The notes: a model not told the origin generated them from the sequence alone. Shown: positions 22,335-32,585, counted from the first letter of the stretch. The stretch: 64,000 bases of DNA from Thiocapsa sp. KS1 (GCF_001499735.1 NZ_LN848257.1:3704517-3768516); one strand, 5' to 3'. Made by a program: numbers and translations.

Positions 22335-24119
22335 ATGTGCGGTATCTGCGGTGAGTTGAGATTCGACGGCGCGCCGGCCGACCTGGAGACCATCCAAGCC
22401 ATGATGGGCGAGCTGGTACGGCGCGGGCCGGACCACGGCGGAAGCTACAGCGACGGTGCGCTCGGCTTCGGACATCGGCGCCTGTCCATCATCGACCTCT
22501 CGGTGCGCTCCAATCAGCCGATGGTGGATGCCGAGCTGGGTCTCGCGCTGGTCTTCAACGGGACCATCTACAACTACCGGGCGCTGCGTCGCGAGCTGCA
22601 AGACCTCGGCTACCGCTTCTTCTCCGAGGGCGACAGCGAAGTCATCCTCAAGGCCTGGCACGCCTGGGGAACCGACTGCTGCGCGCGACTGCACGGTATG
22701 TTCGCCTTCGCCGTCTGGGACGCCAATCAGCAGGTGCTCTTTCTCGCGCGCGACCGCTTCGGGATCAAACCGCTCTACTGGTCCGAGCAAGGCGGAACGC
22801 TGCGTTTTGCCTCCAGCACCCAGGCGCTTCTGGCGGGCGGCGGGGTGGATGCGGCCATCGATCCGGTCGCACTGCATCATCTCTTCACCCTGCATGCCGT
22901 GGTCCCCGCGCCGCGCACCATCCTGCGCGGGGTACGCAAACTCACGCCCGGACACTGGCTGCGGTTCGACGCGCGCGGCGGCCGGACCGAAGGCACCTAT
23001 TGGCGGCTGGATGCGACGCGCCCGGCCGAGCCCCGGAGCGACGCGGACTGGCTGGAGGCGATCCACGTCGCCCTTCGCCAGGCGGTGAAGATCCGCAGCG
23101 AGGTGGCCGACGTCCCGGTCGGGGTGCTGCTCTCGGGCGGGCTGGATTCAAGCCTTCTCGTTGCCCTGCTCGCCGAGGCCGGCGTGCCGGACCTGCGCAC
23201 CTTCTCGGTCGGTTTCGAGGACACGCCCGAAGAGGCCGGGAGCGAGTTCCAATACTCGGATCTGGTCGTCGAGCGTTACGGCACGCGGCATCACCGCTTC
23301 TTGGTCCCCAACGCGCAGGTCTTGGAGCGTCTGCCCGAGGCGATCGACGCCATGACCGAGCCCATGTTCGGTCAGGACGCCGTGGCCTTCTATCTCTTGG
23401 CCGAGCAGGTCTCGCGCGAGGTCAAAGTGGTGCAGTCCGGGCAGGGTGCGGACGAGGTCTTCGGGGGCTATTTTTGGTATCCGCGCATCGCCGCGGAGCG
23501 CGAGGGTGCACCGGTCGAACGCTTTGCCAAACACTATTTCGACCGTGATCACGACGAATACCTGCGGATGGTCACCGACGCCTATGCAGGCGAGGACCAC
23601 ACCTCCGCGCTGATCGCCGAGCGCCTGGCCGAGCCCGATGCCGACGAGCTGCTGGACGCGGTCCTGCGTCTGGACGCAACGACCCTGATCGTCGACGACC
23701 CGGTCAAGCGGGTCGACAATATGACGATGGCCTGGGGCCTTGAGGCGCGTGTGCCCTTCCTGGATCACCACCTGGTCGAGCTGGCGGCGCGCTGCCCGCC
23801 CGAGCTGAAGCTGCGCGAGGGCGGAAAATATCCGCTGAAGGCGATGGCGCGCGGGCTGCTCCCGGATGCCGTCATCGACCGGCCCAAGGGGTATTTCCCG
23901 ATGCCGGCTCTCAAATACGTGCGTGGTCCTTTCCTGGAGCTGATGCGCGACGTGCTGGCATCGCGAGCAAGCCGGGAGCGCGGTCTCTACCGGCAGACCT
24001 ATCTGGATCAGCTGCTCGCCGCGCCCGACATGCACCACACCCGCATCCAGGGCAACAAACTCTGGCACCTCGCACTGCTGGAGCTGTGGCTGCAGCGCAA
24101 CGTCGATGCGGCCCGATAG
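22335..24119 (+). CDS. glutamine-dependent amidotransferase of the asparagine synthase family
   Basis: 594 residues. Cys2 of MCGICGELRFDG is the class II glutaminase nucleophile, which fixes the start at 22335. The synthetase half has the PP-loop VLLSGGLDSSLLVALL (about 260-275) and the GQGADEVFGGY motif. The sequence is closest, from memory, to the amidotransferase that completes N-acetylglutaminylglutamine amide, an osmoprotectant dipeptide, rather than to housekeeping AsnB. The usual partners of that pathway, an ATP-grasp/GNAT ligase and a peptidase, are not next to it. Asparagine synthesis remains possible. It is followed by grxD, 115 bases downstream. Confidence 0.85.
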   Translation: MCGICGELRFDGAPADLETIQAMMGELVRRGPDHGGSYSDGALGFGHRRLSIIDLSVRSNQPMVDAELGLALVFNGTIYNYRALRRELQDLGYRFFSEGDSEVILKAWHAWGTDCCARLHGMFAFAVWDANQQVLFLARDRFGIKPLYWSEQGGTLRFASSTQALLAGGGVDAAIDPVALHHLFTLHAVVPAPRTILRGVRKLTPGHWLRFDARGGRTEGTYWRLDATRPAEPRSDADWLEAIHVALRQAVKIRSEVADVPVGVLLSGGLDSSLLVALLAEAGVPDLRTFSVGFEDTPEEAGSEFQYSDLVVERYGTRHHRFLVPNAQVLERLPEAIDAMTEPMFGQDAVAFYLLAEQVSREVKVVQSGQGADEVFGGYFWYPRIAAEREGAPVERFAKHYFDRDHDEYLRMVTDAYAGEDHTSALIAERLAEPDADELLDAVLRLDATTLIVDDPVKRVDNMTMAWGLEARVPFLDHHLVELAARCPPELKLREGGKYPLKAMARGLLPDAVIDRPKGYFPMPALKYVRGPFLELMRDVLASRASRERGLYRQTYLDQLLAAPDMHHTRIQGNKLWHLALLELWLQRNVDAAR

Positions 24120-24234
24120 AAGGGCGATCGCCCGACCGGGCGGGATGACCATTCCCCTTTCGGGGTAGCTTGAAATGCCCTTTACCGTCCCGACACTCGT
24201 CGGATGGTTTGTCAACGAGAGCACGAGGTCAACG

Positions 24235-24558
24235 ATGGATGTTTTGGAGCGAATCGGCGAGCAGGTGAAGAGTAACCCCGTCGTGATCTACATGAAGGGC
24301 ACGCCCCAGTTTCCGCAGTGCGGATTCTCGATGAGAGCATCCGCTGCTTTGCAGGAGTGTGGGATTCCCTTTGCCTACGTGAACGTACTGCAGGACCCCG
24401 AGATCTTCGAGAATCTGCCGCGCTATGCCGACTGGCCGACCTTCCCGCAGATCTACATCGACGGCGAGCTGGTCGGCGGCTGCGACATCACGCTCGAGCT
24501 TCATGCGGGCGGACAGCTCAAGAGCATGATGGAAGAGGCGGCTGCAAAGCACGCGTAA
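24235..24558 (+). CDS. grxD: monothiol glutaredoxin, Grx4 type
   Basis: 107 residues. The monothiol active site CGFS occurs in QFPQCGFSMRA, and KGTPQFPQ, WPTFPQIYIDGELVGGCD are the glutathione-binding landmarks. Grx4 proteins carry or store [2Fe-2S] clusters with BolA and support iron-sulfur assembly. Start 24235 (MDVLERIGEQV) matches the family N-terminus and has GAGG upstream. It is convergent with rnt; the grxD/rnt neighbourhood is common in gammaproteobacteria. Confidence 0.95.
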   Translation: MDVLERIGEQVKSNPVVIYMKGTPQFPQCGFSMRASAALQECGIPFAYVNVLQDPEIFENLPRYADWPTFPQIYIDGELVGGCDITLELHAGGQLKSMMEEAAAKHA

Positions 24559-24579
24559 CGCGTCCTGCGTCGAGCGCCA

Positions 24580-25233
24580 TCAGGCGGGCCCGGTGTCTTC
24601 CCAAACCCGAACCGGGTCCAGCTCTCGCCAGCGATTGACCACGGTGCAAAAGAGGCGAGCGGTCTGCTCGGCGTCGTAGATCGCCGAGTGGGCCTCGCTG
24701 CTCTGCCATCCGAGACCGGCCTCCTTTGCCGAGCGCGCCAACACGGTTTGACCGAACATCAAGCCGGCGAGCGTCACGGTGTCGAAGACGCTGAACGAAT
24801 GGAAGGGATTACGCTTGAAACCGGTCCGCTCGACGGCGGCTTTGACGAACCCCAGGTCGAAATGGGCGTTGTGTCCGACCAGGATCGCCCGGTTGCAACC
24901 CGTCGATTTCACCGCCTTGCGGATCGGTGTCATGACGCGCGTCAAGGCGTCCCACTCGGAGATCGCGTCCCGAAAGGGATGGTGCGGATCGATGCCGTTG
25001 AAGGCCAACGCGCTCGGGTCGATCTCCGAGCCGAGGAAGGGCATCACATGGCAGGCAATGGGTGCGGCCGGCTCGAGTCGACCGTCCGGCAGCATGCGGA
25101 TAATGATCGCGGCGATCTCCAATAGGGCGTGCCGCTGGGGATCGAAACCGGCCGTTTCGACATCCACCACCACCGGCAAGAAGCCCCGAAAGCGCGCGGC
25201 AATCCCTTCTCTCATCTTTGGCTCTTGGTTCAT
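24580..25233 (-). CDS. rnt: ribonuclease T
   Basis: 217 residues. This DEDD-family 3'-5' exonuclease trims tRNA and other stable RNA 3' ends. Exo motif I is [11 protein letters not shown], motif II lies in [11 protein letters not shown] and motif III in [27 protein letters not shown] is the diagnostic RNase T N-terminus. The start is taken at 25233 ([10 protein letters not shown]); the frame is open for another 119 codons upstream, but that part has no family resemblance and overlaps the next gene. The gene is convergent with grxD, with 21 bases between stops. Confidence 0.95.
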   Translation of the reverse strand: MNQEPKMREGIAARFRGFLPVVVDVETAGFDPQRHALLEIAAIIIRMLPDGRLEPAAPIACHVMPFLGSEIDPSALAFNGIDPHHPFRDAISEWDALTRVMTPIRKAVKSTGCNRAILVGHNAHFDLGFVKAAVERTGFKRNPFHSFSVFDTVTLAGLMFGQTVLARSAKEAGLGWQSSEAHSAIYDAEQTARLFCTVVNRWRELDPVRVWEDTGPA

Positions 25234-25379
25234 GTCGACAGCATAAGTGGCGCGCGGATGAATGCCAAACACAGTGATGGTGACGGAGATGCGTCGCGTG
25301 GGTGGCGCGCGGATGATCGGGGCAGGAGTCCGAGCCTCGGCGCTTTCGGCGCAGCCGACCCCGCCATGCGGAGTGGCGG

Positions 25380-26267
25380 GTGAACCTCCGACAGCTTTTG
25401 TTCGGAATCCTCGCGACTTGGCTCGCCGCCGGAGCGATTCCGCAGGCGACTGCGGGCGAGACCGCGACGCCGCGCGGCATCCTCTACGAGATTCGCCCCC
25501 CGACCGGAGTTGCGCCCAGCTTTCTGTTCGGGACCATCCACAGCGAGGACAAGCGCGTCCTCGACCTGCCCGCGCCCGTGCGCTCCGCATTCGAAGCGAG
25601 CTCCAATGTCGCGCTCGAGGTCGTTCCGGATGCCTCCGCCATCATCAAGGCCATGGTGACGATGGCCTACACCGACGGCCGCCGTCTCCGCGACGTGCTT
25701 CCGGAGGATCTCTACCGGGAGACCGCAACAGCCCTCGGTACGCTCGGGATGACCGAGGATGCGTTCAAGGACCTGAAGCCCTGGGCCGTGGTGACGCTGC
25801 TCGGCAGTCCGCCGTCGGAGACGGGCGAGTTCCTGGACATGCTGATCTATCGCCGGGCCGTCGAGGACGGCAAGCGGATCGCGGGTCTCGAAACCATGGC
25901 GGAGCAGCTCGCCGTCTTCGACGAGCTCTCCGAAACCGATCAGATCGCGCTGCTGCGCGAGACCCTGGCCTCGCGCGAGCGGCTGCCGCTGATCTTCGAC
26001 ACGCTGATCGCCGCCTACCTCGAGCGCGATGTCGCGGGCCTTCAGACCCTGAGCGAAGCCTACCTCGCCGAGAGCGAGCCCGCTCTCGCCGCCATCTTCC
26101 AAGAGGTGGTGATCGACTCGCGCAACCGCCGTATGGTCGAGCGCATGGCGCCTTTGCTCGCCGAAGGTAGCTGGTTCATCGCAATCGGCGCCCTGCACCT
26201 GCCCGGCGATCAGGGCATCGTCGAGCTGCTCCGACGGCGCGGCCACGAGGTGACGATCGTCTTCTGA
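25380..26267 (+). CDS. TraB/GumN-family protein, exported
   Basis: 295 residues, GTG start. An N-terminal signal peptide is visible ([20 protein letters not shown], cleavage near residue 25). The two conserved GxxH elements of the TraB/GumN/Tiki fold occur at [11 protein letters not shown] and [15 protein letters not shown] near the end. Family members include metal-dependent peptidase-like proteins; the bacterial function is unclear. It diverges from rnt across about 145 bases, which must hold both promoters. Confidence 0.85.
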   Translation: MNLRQLLFGILATWLAAGAIPQATAGETATPRGILYEIRPPTGVAPSFLFGTIHSEDKRVLDLPAPVRSAFEASSNVALEVVPDASAIIKAMVTMAYTDGRRLRDVLPEDLYRETATALGTLGMTEDAFKDLKPWAVVTLLGSPPSETGEFLDMLIYRRAVEDGKRIAGLETMAEQLAVFDELSETDQIALLRETLASRERLPLIFDTLIAAYLERDVAGLQTLSEAYLAESEPALAAIFQEVVIDSRNRRMVERMAPLLAEGSWFIAIGALHLPGDQGIVELLRRRGHEVTIVF

Positions 26268-26423
26268 GCCGCGTCCCGGTTGGCGCCCGCTATCTTCTTG
26301 AACGGCCGCCCCGCGCTGCGGCGGCACGCCACGCTCGGTCGGACATGGTTTGCGTCGCTGCGGCCAGGTCGAGCATCCGCTGTGATAGCATTTGCACAAC
26401 GTGTCGCGAGAGATCTGCTACGC

Positions 26424-27215
26424 ATGAAGGACCGGGATTTACGTGCCTGTCGACGGCTGACGTGGCTGGGGGTCGTGGCCGTCCTGCTGGTCGGTACCGG
26501 CTGCACAACAACGCCGAGTCGGATCTCCGAGCCCCGCGATCCGCTCGAGCCATTCAATCGGGCCGTCTTCCGGTTCAATACCGACTTCGACAAGGCGTTC
26601 TTTCAGCCGGTCGCGAAGGGGTATAAGGCCATCACGCCGGATCCGGTCGAGCGCGGGGTGACCAACTTCTTCGGCAACCTCGGCGACGTCACCTCGGTCG
26701 TCAACAACGTGCTGCAGTTCAAGATGTCGCGAGCCGGCAGCGACGTCGGGCGGCTCTTCATCAACTCGACGGTCGGCGTCCTGGGCTTCGTGGATGTCGC
26801 GACCAATGTCGGACTGCCGAGCTACAAAGAGGACTTCGGTCAGACGCTCGGCTACTGGGGGCTCGATTCAGGCGCCTTCATCATGTTGCCGCTGTTGGGA
26901 CCGAGCAGCGTGCGCGATGCCTTCGGCGATGTCGGCGATATCTTCACGGACCCCTTGTTCAACCTCGAGCCCGTCTTCGGTCTCCCGAGGGATCACATCT
27001 ATTGGGGTCTGATCGCGCTCAGGGCCATCGATCGTCGGGCCGGTTATCTGTCGACGACTCAGATCCTCGAGGATGCGGCCATCGATCCTTACATCCTGCT
27101 GCGCGACGCCTATCTCCAGCGGCGCCACTATCGGGTGCACGACGGCAATCCGCCTGCGCTCGACGGCGAAGAGGACTTCTGGGACGAGATCGACTTCAAC
27201 GAGGATCCCGGCTAA
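26424..27215 (+). CDS. mlaA: outer-membrane lipoprotein MlaA (VacJ)
   Basis: 263 residues. The lipobox LLVGTGC follows a signal segment (RRLTWLGVVAVLLVGTGC), so the protein is lipidated. MlaA landmarks are DPLEPFNRAVFRFN, NNVLQFK, INSTVGVLGFVDVA and DFGQTLGYWG. With OmpC-type porins it removes misplaced phospholipids from the outer leaflet and passes them to MlaC. No other mla gene is here. Start 26424 gives a normal signal peptide; the 48 upstream codons do not. Its TAA stop lies within the left end of an inverted-repeat element. Confidence 0.95.
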   Translation: MKDRDLRACRRLTWLGVVAVLLVGTGCTTTPSRISEPRDPLEPFNRAVFRFNTDFDKAFFQPVAKGYKAITPDPVERGVTNFFGNLGDVTSVVNNVLQFKMSRAGSDVGRLFINSTVGVLGFVDVATNVGLPSYKEDFGQTLGYWGLDSGAFIMLPLLGPSSVRDAFGDVGDIFTDPLFNLEPVFGLPRDHIYWGLIALRAIDRRAGYLSTTQILEDAAIDPYILLRDAYLQRRHYRVHDGNPPALDGEEDFWDEIDFNEDPG

Positions 27216-27299
27216 ACCGTGTCCGCAGCGGTGTGCGTTGGTTCGAGCGGGCAGTCGACGCATGAGCGACCAACGAGGTCCGGCGTCGACGCGGTTTAG
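27212..27299. repeat. 88-bp terminal-inverted-repeat element, copy A
   Basis: Ends CTAAACCGTGTCCGC and GTCGACGCGGTTTAG are imperfect inverted repeats (12 of 15). It fills the gap between convergent mlaA and pyrC. The TAA stops of both genes are built from its two ends (27213-27215 and 27296-27298). It belongs to the family also seen at 28639, 51987, 52185, 56333 and 56442 and may serve as a two-way terminator here. Confidence 0.75.
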
Positions 27300-28363
27300 G
27301 GGGTGAGCTTTTGGCGCTCTCCGGGAATCAGACGCCAAGCGACGGACTCGCCGGCACGTAAAGGCACCACTTGGCTGGTTCCGAAGGGATAGGACGCCGG
27401 CACGGTCCAAGGCTCGCGGCTCAGACGAATGGTGTCGGTGTTGCGCGGCAGGCCGTAGAAATCCGCGCCCTGGTGACTCGCGAACCCCTCCAGACGCTCC
27501 AGCGCCCCCACCTGCTCGAACACCTCGGCATAAAGCTCGATGGCGGCGTGCGCGCTGAAGGCCCCGGCACATCCGCAGGCGCTCTCCTTGGCCTCGATCG
27601 CATGCGGCGCGCTGTCGGTGCCGAGAAAGAACCGCGGATGACCGCCGGTCGCGGCCGAGACCAGAGCGAGCCGATGACGCTCGCGTTTGAGGATCGGCAG
27701 GCAGTAGAGATGCGGGCGAATCCCGCCGGCCAGCATGGCGTTGCGGTTGTAGAGCAGGTGATGGGGCGTGATGGTCGCAGCCAGGGTCGGCGGCCCGTCG
27801 CGCACGAAGTCGACCGCCTCGGCGGTCGTCACATGCTCGAAGACGACCTTTAGCTCCGGGAATGCCCGGACGATCGGCTCCAAGCGCTCCTCGATGAAGC
27901 GCTGCTCTCGGTCGAAGATGTCGACCTGATCGTCCGTGACCTCGCCGTGCACCAGGAGCGGCAGACCGGCGCGCTGCATCGCCTCGAAGACCGGATAACG
28001 TCCGAGCAGGTCCGTGACCCCGTTCTCCGAGTTGGTCGTCGCCCCGGCCGGATAGAGCTTGCACGCAAAGACGTGCCCGCTCGCCTTGGTCACGTCGATC
28101 TCGGCGGAGCTCGTCTCGTCCGTGAGATAGAGCGTCATCAAGGGCTGAAAATCGCTGCCGGGCGGCAGTGCATCCAGGATGCGTGCCCGGTAGGCCAAGG
28201 CCCGGGCGGTATCCACGACCGGCGGCTTGAGATTGGGCATCACGATCGCCCGCCCGAAACAACGCGCGGTGTGGGCGAGCGCATCCGCCAGGACATCACC
28301 GTCACGCAGATGCAGATGCCAATCGTCCGGTCGGGCGATGCAAAGCTCCGTGATCTCGCTCAT
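27296..28363 (-). CDS. pyrC: dihydroorotase
   Basis: 355 residues. It closes carbamoyl-aspartate to dihydroorotate in pyrimidine synthesis. The zinc-binding HxH is in [13 protein letters not shown], close to the N-terminus as in the PyrC (class II) type. The carboxylated lysine lies in [14 protein letters not shown], other ligands in VHGEV and EHVTT, and the Asp in FLGTDSAPH. Length is normal. The start at 28363 ([12 protein letters not shown]) leaves one base to the upstream zinc-ribbon gene on the same strand, so the two are probably one operon. Confidence 0.96.
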   Translation of the reverse strand: MSEITELCIARPDDWHLHLRDGDVLADALAHTARCFGRAIVMPNLKPPVVDTARALAYRARILDALPPGSDFQPLMTLYLTDETSSAEIDVTKASGHVFACKLYPAGATTNSENGVTDLLGRYPVFEAMQRAGLPLLVHGEVTDDQVDIFDREQRFIEERLEPIVRAFPELKVVFEHVTTAEAVDFVRDGPPTLAATITPHHLLYNRNAMLAGGIRPHLYCLPILKRERHRLALVSAATGGHPRFFLGTDSAPHAIEAKESACGCAGAFSAHAAIELYAEVFEQVGALERLEGFASHQGADFYGLPRNTDTIRLSREPWTVPASYPFGTSQVVPLRAGESVAWRLIPGERQKLTP

Positions 28364-28364
28364 C

Positions 28365-28559
28365 TCAAACCAGCCGATAGCGTGCCCCGCAATAGGGACA
28401 GGTCGCCTCGTGGCTCGGCTCGTCGTCGATCGGCAGATAGACCCGCGGGTGCATATTCCAGACGGGCGCACCCGGCAGGGGGCAGGACAGCGGCAGATCC
28501 TTGCGGCTGACCTCGATCAGCTCATGCGCGTTCCGCGTCTCGACGGCGGCGTTGGACAT
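28365..28559 (-). CDS. zinc-ribbon protein (zf-CHCC family)
   Basis: 64 residues. The C...H...CxxC zinc site is seen in [16 protein letters not shown] and [11 protein letters not shown], the layout of the Ndufs6-like zf-CHCC family found singly in proteobacteria. The function is not established. A GGAGA ribosome binding site sits 8 bases before the ATG at 28559. It is immediately upstream of pyrC on the same strand. Confidence 0.85.
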   Translation of the reverse strand: MSNAAVETRNAHELIEVSRKDLPLSCPLPGAPVWNMHPRVYLPIDDEPSHEATCPYCGARYRLV

Positions 28560-28638
28560 CGGCAAAGTCTCCATCGGATGAGGTGATCGGGCAGGCGCCG
28601 CAACGATTGGATGAGGCCCCTGATTCGCGGTCATTCAC

Positions 28639-28727
28639 TTTAAATCGCGTCAGCTCCGGCGGTGACGAAGGGCTCCGGCATCAACCCAACCGATACCGGG
28701 CCGAACGGTCACCGGGCGCGATTTAAA
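28639..28727. repeat. 89-bp terminal-inverted-repeat element, copy B
   Basis: Left end TTTAAATCGCGTCAGC; right end inverted (CGGGCGCGATTTAAA). The right end provides the TAA stop of ilvE (28723-28725). It lies between ilvE and the zinc-ribbon gene, both on the minus strand, so it is inside or at the border of a transcription unit. Confidence 0.75.
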
Positions 28728-29637
28728 CCGGCGTGAGCCACTCCGGGTAAGCCGGAAGACGTCCGTGCACCAGATCGAAGTAGAGACTCTGGAGCTGCTC
28801 GGTGATGGGACCCCGCCCGCCGTTGCCGATGACCCGACCGTCGACCTCGCGGATCGGCGTCACCTCGGCGGCAGTGCCGGTGAAGAATGCCTCGTCGGCG
28901 ATATAGACCTCGTCGCGGGTGATGCGCTTCTCGACCACCTCGATCCCGAGCTCGCCTGCCAGCGTCATGACGGTACGCCGGGTGATGCCGTCGAGGGCCG
29001 AGGTCAGATCAGGCGTGTAGAGCACGCCCTTGCGCACGATGAAGACATTCTCGCCGCTGCCTTCCATGACAAACCCGGAGGTATCGAGCAGCAGGGCCTC
29101 GTCGTAGCCGTCGCGCAGCGCCTCTTGGAGCGCCATCATGGAATTCATGTAATTGCCGTTGGCCTTGGCGCGACACATGGTGACGTTCACATGATGACGC
29201 GTGAAGGAGGAGACCCGCACGCGGATGCCTCGCTTCATGTTCTCTTCGCCGAGATAGGAGCCCCACTCCCAGGCGGCGACGATGCAATGCACCTCCAGGT
29301 TGTCGGCACGCAGACCCATGCCTTCCGGGCCGTAGAAGAACATCGGTCGGATGTAGGCCGAATCGAGATTGTTCTCGCGCACGGCGATCCGCTGGGCCTC
29401 GTCGATGGTCTCGCGGTCGAACGGCAGCTTCATGCCGAGGATATGGGCGGAGTCGAAGAGCCGATCGGTATGGTCGCGCAGACGGAAGATCGCAGGCCCC
29501 TGCTCGGTCCGGTAGGCGCGCACGCCCTCGAAGACGCCCATGCCGTAATGGAAGGTGTGAGTCAGGACATGCGTCTTGGCCTCCCGCCAAGGCACCATCT
29601 CGCCGTTGTGCCAGATCAGGCCATCACGGTCCGCCAT
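28723..29637 (-). CDS. ilvE: branched-chain amino acid aminotransferase
   Basis: 304 residues. This PLP enzyme interconverts Val, Leu and Ile with their 2-keto acids. Fold-type IV features are clear: FHYGMGVFEGVRAYR at the N-terminus, the PLP lysine in CRAKANGNYMNS, EALLLDTSGFVMEGSGEN and FFTGTAAEVTPI. The start is 29637 (MADRDGLIWHNG); Met at 29646 is an alternative. It follows glnE by 73 bases on the same strand, a gene order shared with pseudomonads. The stop codon derives from an inverted-repeat element. Confidence 0.95.
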   Translation of the reverse strand: MADRDGLIWHNGEMVPWREAKTHVLTHTFHYGMGVFEGVRAYRTEQGPAIFRLRDHTDRLFDSAHILGMKLPFDRETIDEAQRIAVRENNLDSAYIRPMFFYGPEGMGLRADNLEVHCIVAAWEWGSYLGEENMKRGIRVRVSSFTRHHVNVTMCRAKANGNYMNSMMALQEALRDGYDEALLLDTSGFVMEGSGENVFIVRKGVLYTPDLTSALDGITRRTVMTLAGELGIEVVEKRITRDEVYIADEAFFTGTAAEVTPIREVDGRVIGNGGRGPITEQLQSLYFDLVHGRLPAYPEWLTPV

Positions 29638-29710
29638 CGTTGCCATGTGCTTGCTCGCTCCGGTTGCATCGGGACAGGATCCCGTTTCGATTCGTTCGCA
29701 GAGACCGCCG

Positions 29711-32575
29711 TCAGGACGACGGCTCATCCATCAAGGTGTGCCACAGGGACTGGACGCGCTCGCGCTCGGGCAGCAGCTCCGCGTCCGCGACCGTCTTGGG
29801 CTGCTCCTGCAGGGCGCTGCGGTGATAGGCCGCGCGCAGCGTCTTGTAGGCGTCAGTCAGGTCTTCGGCCGCTCGCCCGGGCAGCAGGTCGAGCCGTCCG
29901 AGTGTTTCGAGCAGGCGGATATTGTCCGTCCAGTCGGCCAGCGCCGGATGCTCCGACGCCCAACGTAAGACCGCGTATTGAACCATAAACTCGATATCCG
30001 CAATACCACCCGCGCCTTGCTTGAGATCGAACCGACCGCCGCCGCTCTTGTCGAGATTCGCCCGCATCTTCGCCCGCATCTCACGCACGTCCTTGCGCAG
30101 CTGCTCGGGGTCGCGCTCACGGCAAATGATCTCGCGCCGCAGCGCGCCGAAACGCGCCGCCAACTGCGGATCGCCGGCCACGGGCCGCGCGCGGATCAGG
30201 GCCTGATGCTCCCAGGTCCAGGCAGCGTTCGACTGGTAGGCCGCGAAGGCATTGAGCGAGCGAACCAACAGGCCGCGATTCCCGTCCGGGCGCAGACGCA
30301 TGTCGATCTCGTAGAGCACGCCCGAGGGCGTTTGGGTGGTCATCATGTGGATCATGCGTTGGCCCAGGCGCATGAAGAACTGCTCGTTGCTGATCTCCTT
30401 CGCCCCGTCGGTCATGGCCGTCTGAGACTCGGTGCCGTGGATGAAGACCAAATCCAGGTCCGACCCGTAGCCCAGCTCGATCCCGCCGAGCTTGCCGTAG
30501 CCCAGCACGAGAAAGCCGGTCTCCTCCCCGATGATCTCGGTCGGGCGGCCGTGGCGCTGCACCAGATGATCGAAGGCCAAGCGCAGAACACGACGGATCG
30601 ACACCTCGGCGATCTCGGTTAGATAGTCGCTCACCACCATGAGCGGGATGACCTCGGTCAGGTCGGCGGCGGCCACGCGCAGCATGTTGCCTTGCGCGAA
30701 TTGGCGCAGACGCTCCATCTGCTGCTCCAGGTCATCGGGATCGACATGCAGCAGGAGGGCATCGAGCTCGGCTTCCAGATCGGCGCGCCGCAGCGGCGCA
30801 TAAAGGCGGCGCAGGTCGATCATCTCGTCCAGGAGCAACGGATGACGCGAGATCCGATCCGTGAACCAGGGGCTCATGCTCGCCAGGCGCGCAAGCTGCG
30901 CCAAGATCACCGGATGCTCGCTCAGCATCGCCAGATAGGATGTCCGGCGCACGACCGCCTCGAGCACCTTGAGCACCCGCTCGAGGGCGATGTCGGGCTG
31001 CTCGCTCGCGGCCGTCTCGCGAAGCACCATCGGCACCAGCCGCTCCAATCGATCGTGACCGCGCCGGCTCAACCCCTTGCGCGCGATCGAATCGCGAAAC
31101 TGGATCAGCCGAGCCTGGATCGCCTCGGGCTCGGCGAACCCCGCCTCCGCCAGTGCCGAGACCTCGTGAGCTGCATCGCCCTCGCCGTGCCAGAGCGCGA
31201 CCAACCCCAGCTCATGCGGCACTTCGTCGGCCTCGGGTGCGGCGAACACCTCGTCGAACTGGCCCTGGACATGGCGACGATGCGCCTCCAGGACCGCTTC
31301 AAAGGCAGTCCAGTCGGCAAATCCCATCGAACGCGCCAGACGCGCCCGACCCGGCTCGTCGGCAGGCAGCAGATGGGTTTGTTTGTCGCGATACGCCTGG
31401 ATGCGGTTCTCCACCAAACGGAGAAAACAGTAGGCGTCGTCCAGCCCCTGCACGGCGGACTCGGGCATCAACTGCCGCTGCGCCAGGAGTGCCAACACCT
31501 CGCGGATGGGGCGGATCTGAAGATCCGCGTCGTGCCCGCCGCGGATGAGCTGGAACGCCTGACCGATGAACTCGATCTCGCGGATGCCGCCCGGACCCAG
31601 CTTGATGTTGGCATCCATGCCGCGGCGATACAGCTCCTTGGCGATCATCCGCTTGAGATCACGCAGGGACTCGATCGCACCGAAGTCGAGATAACGCCGA
31701 TAGACGAAGGGACGCAGCATCGCCATCAGCTCGCGCGCGTCGTCCGGGTCGCCGGCGACGACGCGCGCCTTGATCATCGCGTAGCGCTCCCACTCGCGCG
31801 CCTGGGTCTGGTAGTAATCCTCCAGCGCGTTGAAGCTCATAGCGAGCGGCCCGGACTCGCCGAAGGGACGCAGGCGCGTATCGACGCGAAAGACGAAACC
31901 GTCGACCGTTTGGCTGCCCAGCGCCTGGGCCAAGCGTTGCCCGAGCTTGATGAAGAACTGCTCGTTGGTGAGGGCGCGCGGACCGCCTTCGGTCTCCCCG
32001 TTGGCGGCAAAGGCAAAGATGAGATCGATGTCCGAGCTCAGATTCAGCTCGCGGGCGCCGAGCTTGCCCATGCCCAACACGGCCATTTGCAGGGCGCGCC
32101 CCGTTGCGTCGCGCGGCGTGCCGAGCTCCGCACAGGTCCAGGCGTGCAGCCGATCCAGCGCGCCGCGGATGCAAAGGTCTGCCAGCTCTGTGAGATGCTC
32201 GAGTGTCTCCGCCAATTCGGCCCATCCGGCGATGTCGCGCCAGATGATGCGGATCATCTCGCGCCGGCGGAAACGACGCAGGGCCTGCTGCAGCCCCGGC
32301 TCGTCCGTCGTCTCGGCCAATGCGGCATCGAGGCTGCTCGCCAACGCGACGGCGTCGTGCGGCTGCTCGAGCGCCCCGCTCGCGATCAGATCGGCGAGCA
32401 CCTCGGGATGACGGGCGACCGAGACCGCCACATAGTCGCTCGCCTCCCAAACCCGTGCCCGCGCCTCGGCGAAGGCCGGGGCGTCCGGCAGGTCGAGGCC
32501 CTGCTCTGCGGCCCAGGCGAGCCAGCTCTGCCAATGGGCCTCGGCTGCCGGGTCGAGATTCCGGAAGCTGTCCAT
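29711..32575 (-). CDS. glnE: glutamine synthetase adenylyltransferase/adenylyl-removing enzyme
   Basis: 954 residues, the normal length. GlnE adenylylates glutamine synthetase when nitrogen is plentiful and removes the AMP when it is scarce, under PII control. The two nucleotidyltransferase halves each show the G(x)GKLG...DxD pattern: GMGKLGARELNLSSDIDLIF in the N-terminal half and GYGKLGGIELGYGSDLDLVF in the C-terminal half. The helical regulatory region lies between them. It is 10 bases downstream of the mutarotase gene on the same strand, and ilvE follows. A long antisense open frame over this gene is a codon-bias shadow. Confidence 0.96.
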   Translation of the reverse strand: MDSFRNLDPAAEAHWQSWLAWAAEQGLDLPDAPAFAEARARVWEASDYVAVSVARHPEVLADLIASGALEQPHDAVALASSLDAALAETTDEPGLQQALRRFRRREMIRIIWRDIAGWAELAETLEHLTELADLCIRGALDRLHAWTCAELGTPRDATGRALQMAVLGMGKLGARELNLSSDIDLIFAFAANGETEGGPRALTNEQFFIKLGQRLAQALGSQTVDGFVFRVDTRLRPFGESGPLAMSFNALEDYYQTQAREWERYAMIKARVVAGDPDDARELMAMLRPFVYRRYLDFGAIESLRDLKRMIAKELYRRGMDANIKLGPGGIREIEFIGQAFQLIRGGHDADLQIRPIREVLALLAQRQLMPESAVQGLDDAYCFLRLVENRIQAYRDKQTHLLPADEPGRARLARSMGFADWTAFEAVLEAHRRHVQGQFDEVFAAPEADEVPHELGLVALWHGEGDAAHEVSALAEAGFAEPEAIQARLIQFRDSIARKGLSRRGHDRLERLVPMVLRETAASEQPDIALERVLKVLEAVVRRTSYLAMLSEHPVILAQLARLASMSPWFTDRISRHPLLLDEMIDLRRLYAPLRRADLEAELDALLLHVDPDDLEQQMERLRQFAQGNMLRVAAADLTEVIPLMVVSDYLTEIAEVSIRRVLRLAFDHLVQRHGRPTEIIGEETGFLVLGYGKLGGIELGYGSDLDLVFIHGTESQTAMTDGAKEISNEQFFMRLGQRMIHMMTTQTPSGVLYEIDMRLRPDGNRGLLVRSLNAFAAYQSNAAWTWEHQALIRARPVAGDPQLAARFGALRREIICRERDPEQLRKDVREMRAKMRANLDKSGGGRFDLKQGAGGIADIEFMVQYAVLRWASEHPALADWTDNIRLLETLGRLDLLPGRAAEDLTDAYKTLRAAYHRSALQEQPKTVADAELLPERERVQSLWHTLMDEPSS

Positions 32576-32585
32576 TCAGATGCGA

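Noticed and set aside
24122..24133. Palindrome GGGCGATCGCCC after the amidotransferase gene (contains the HIP1-like octamer GCGATCGC).
   Set aside because: Expected by chance in DNA of this composition; no second copy in a meaningful position.
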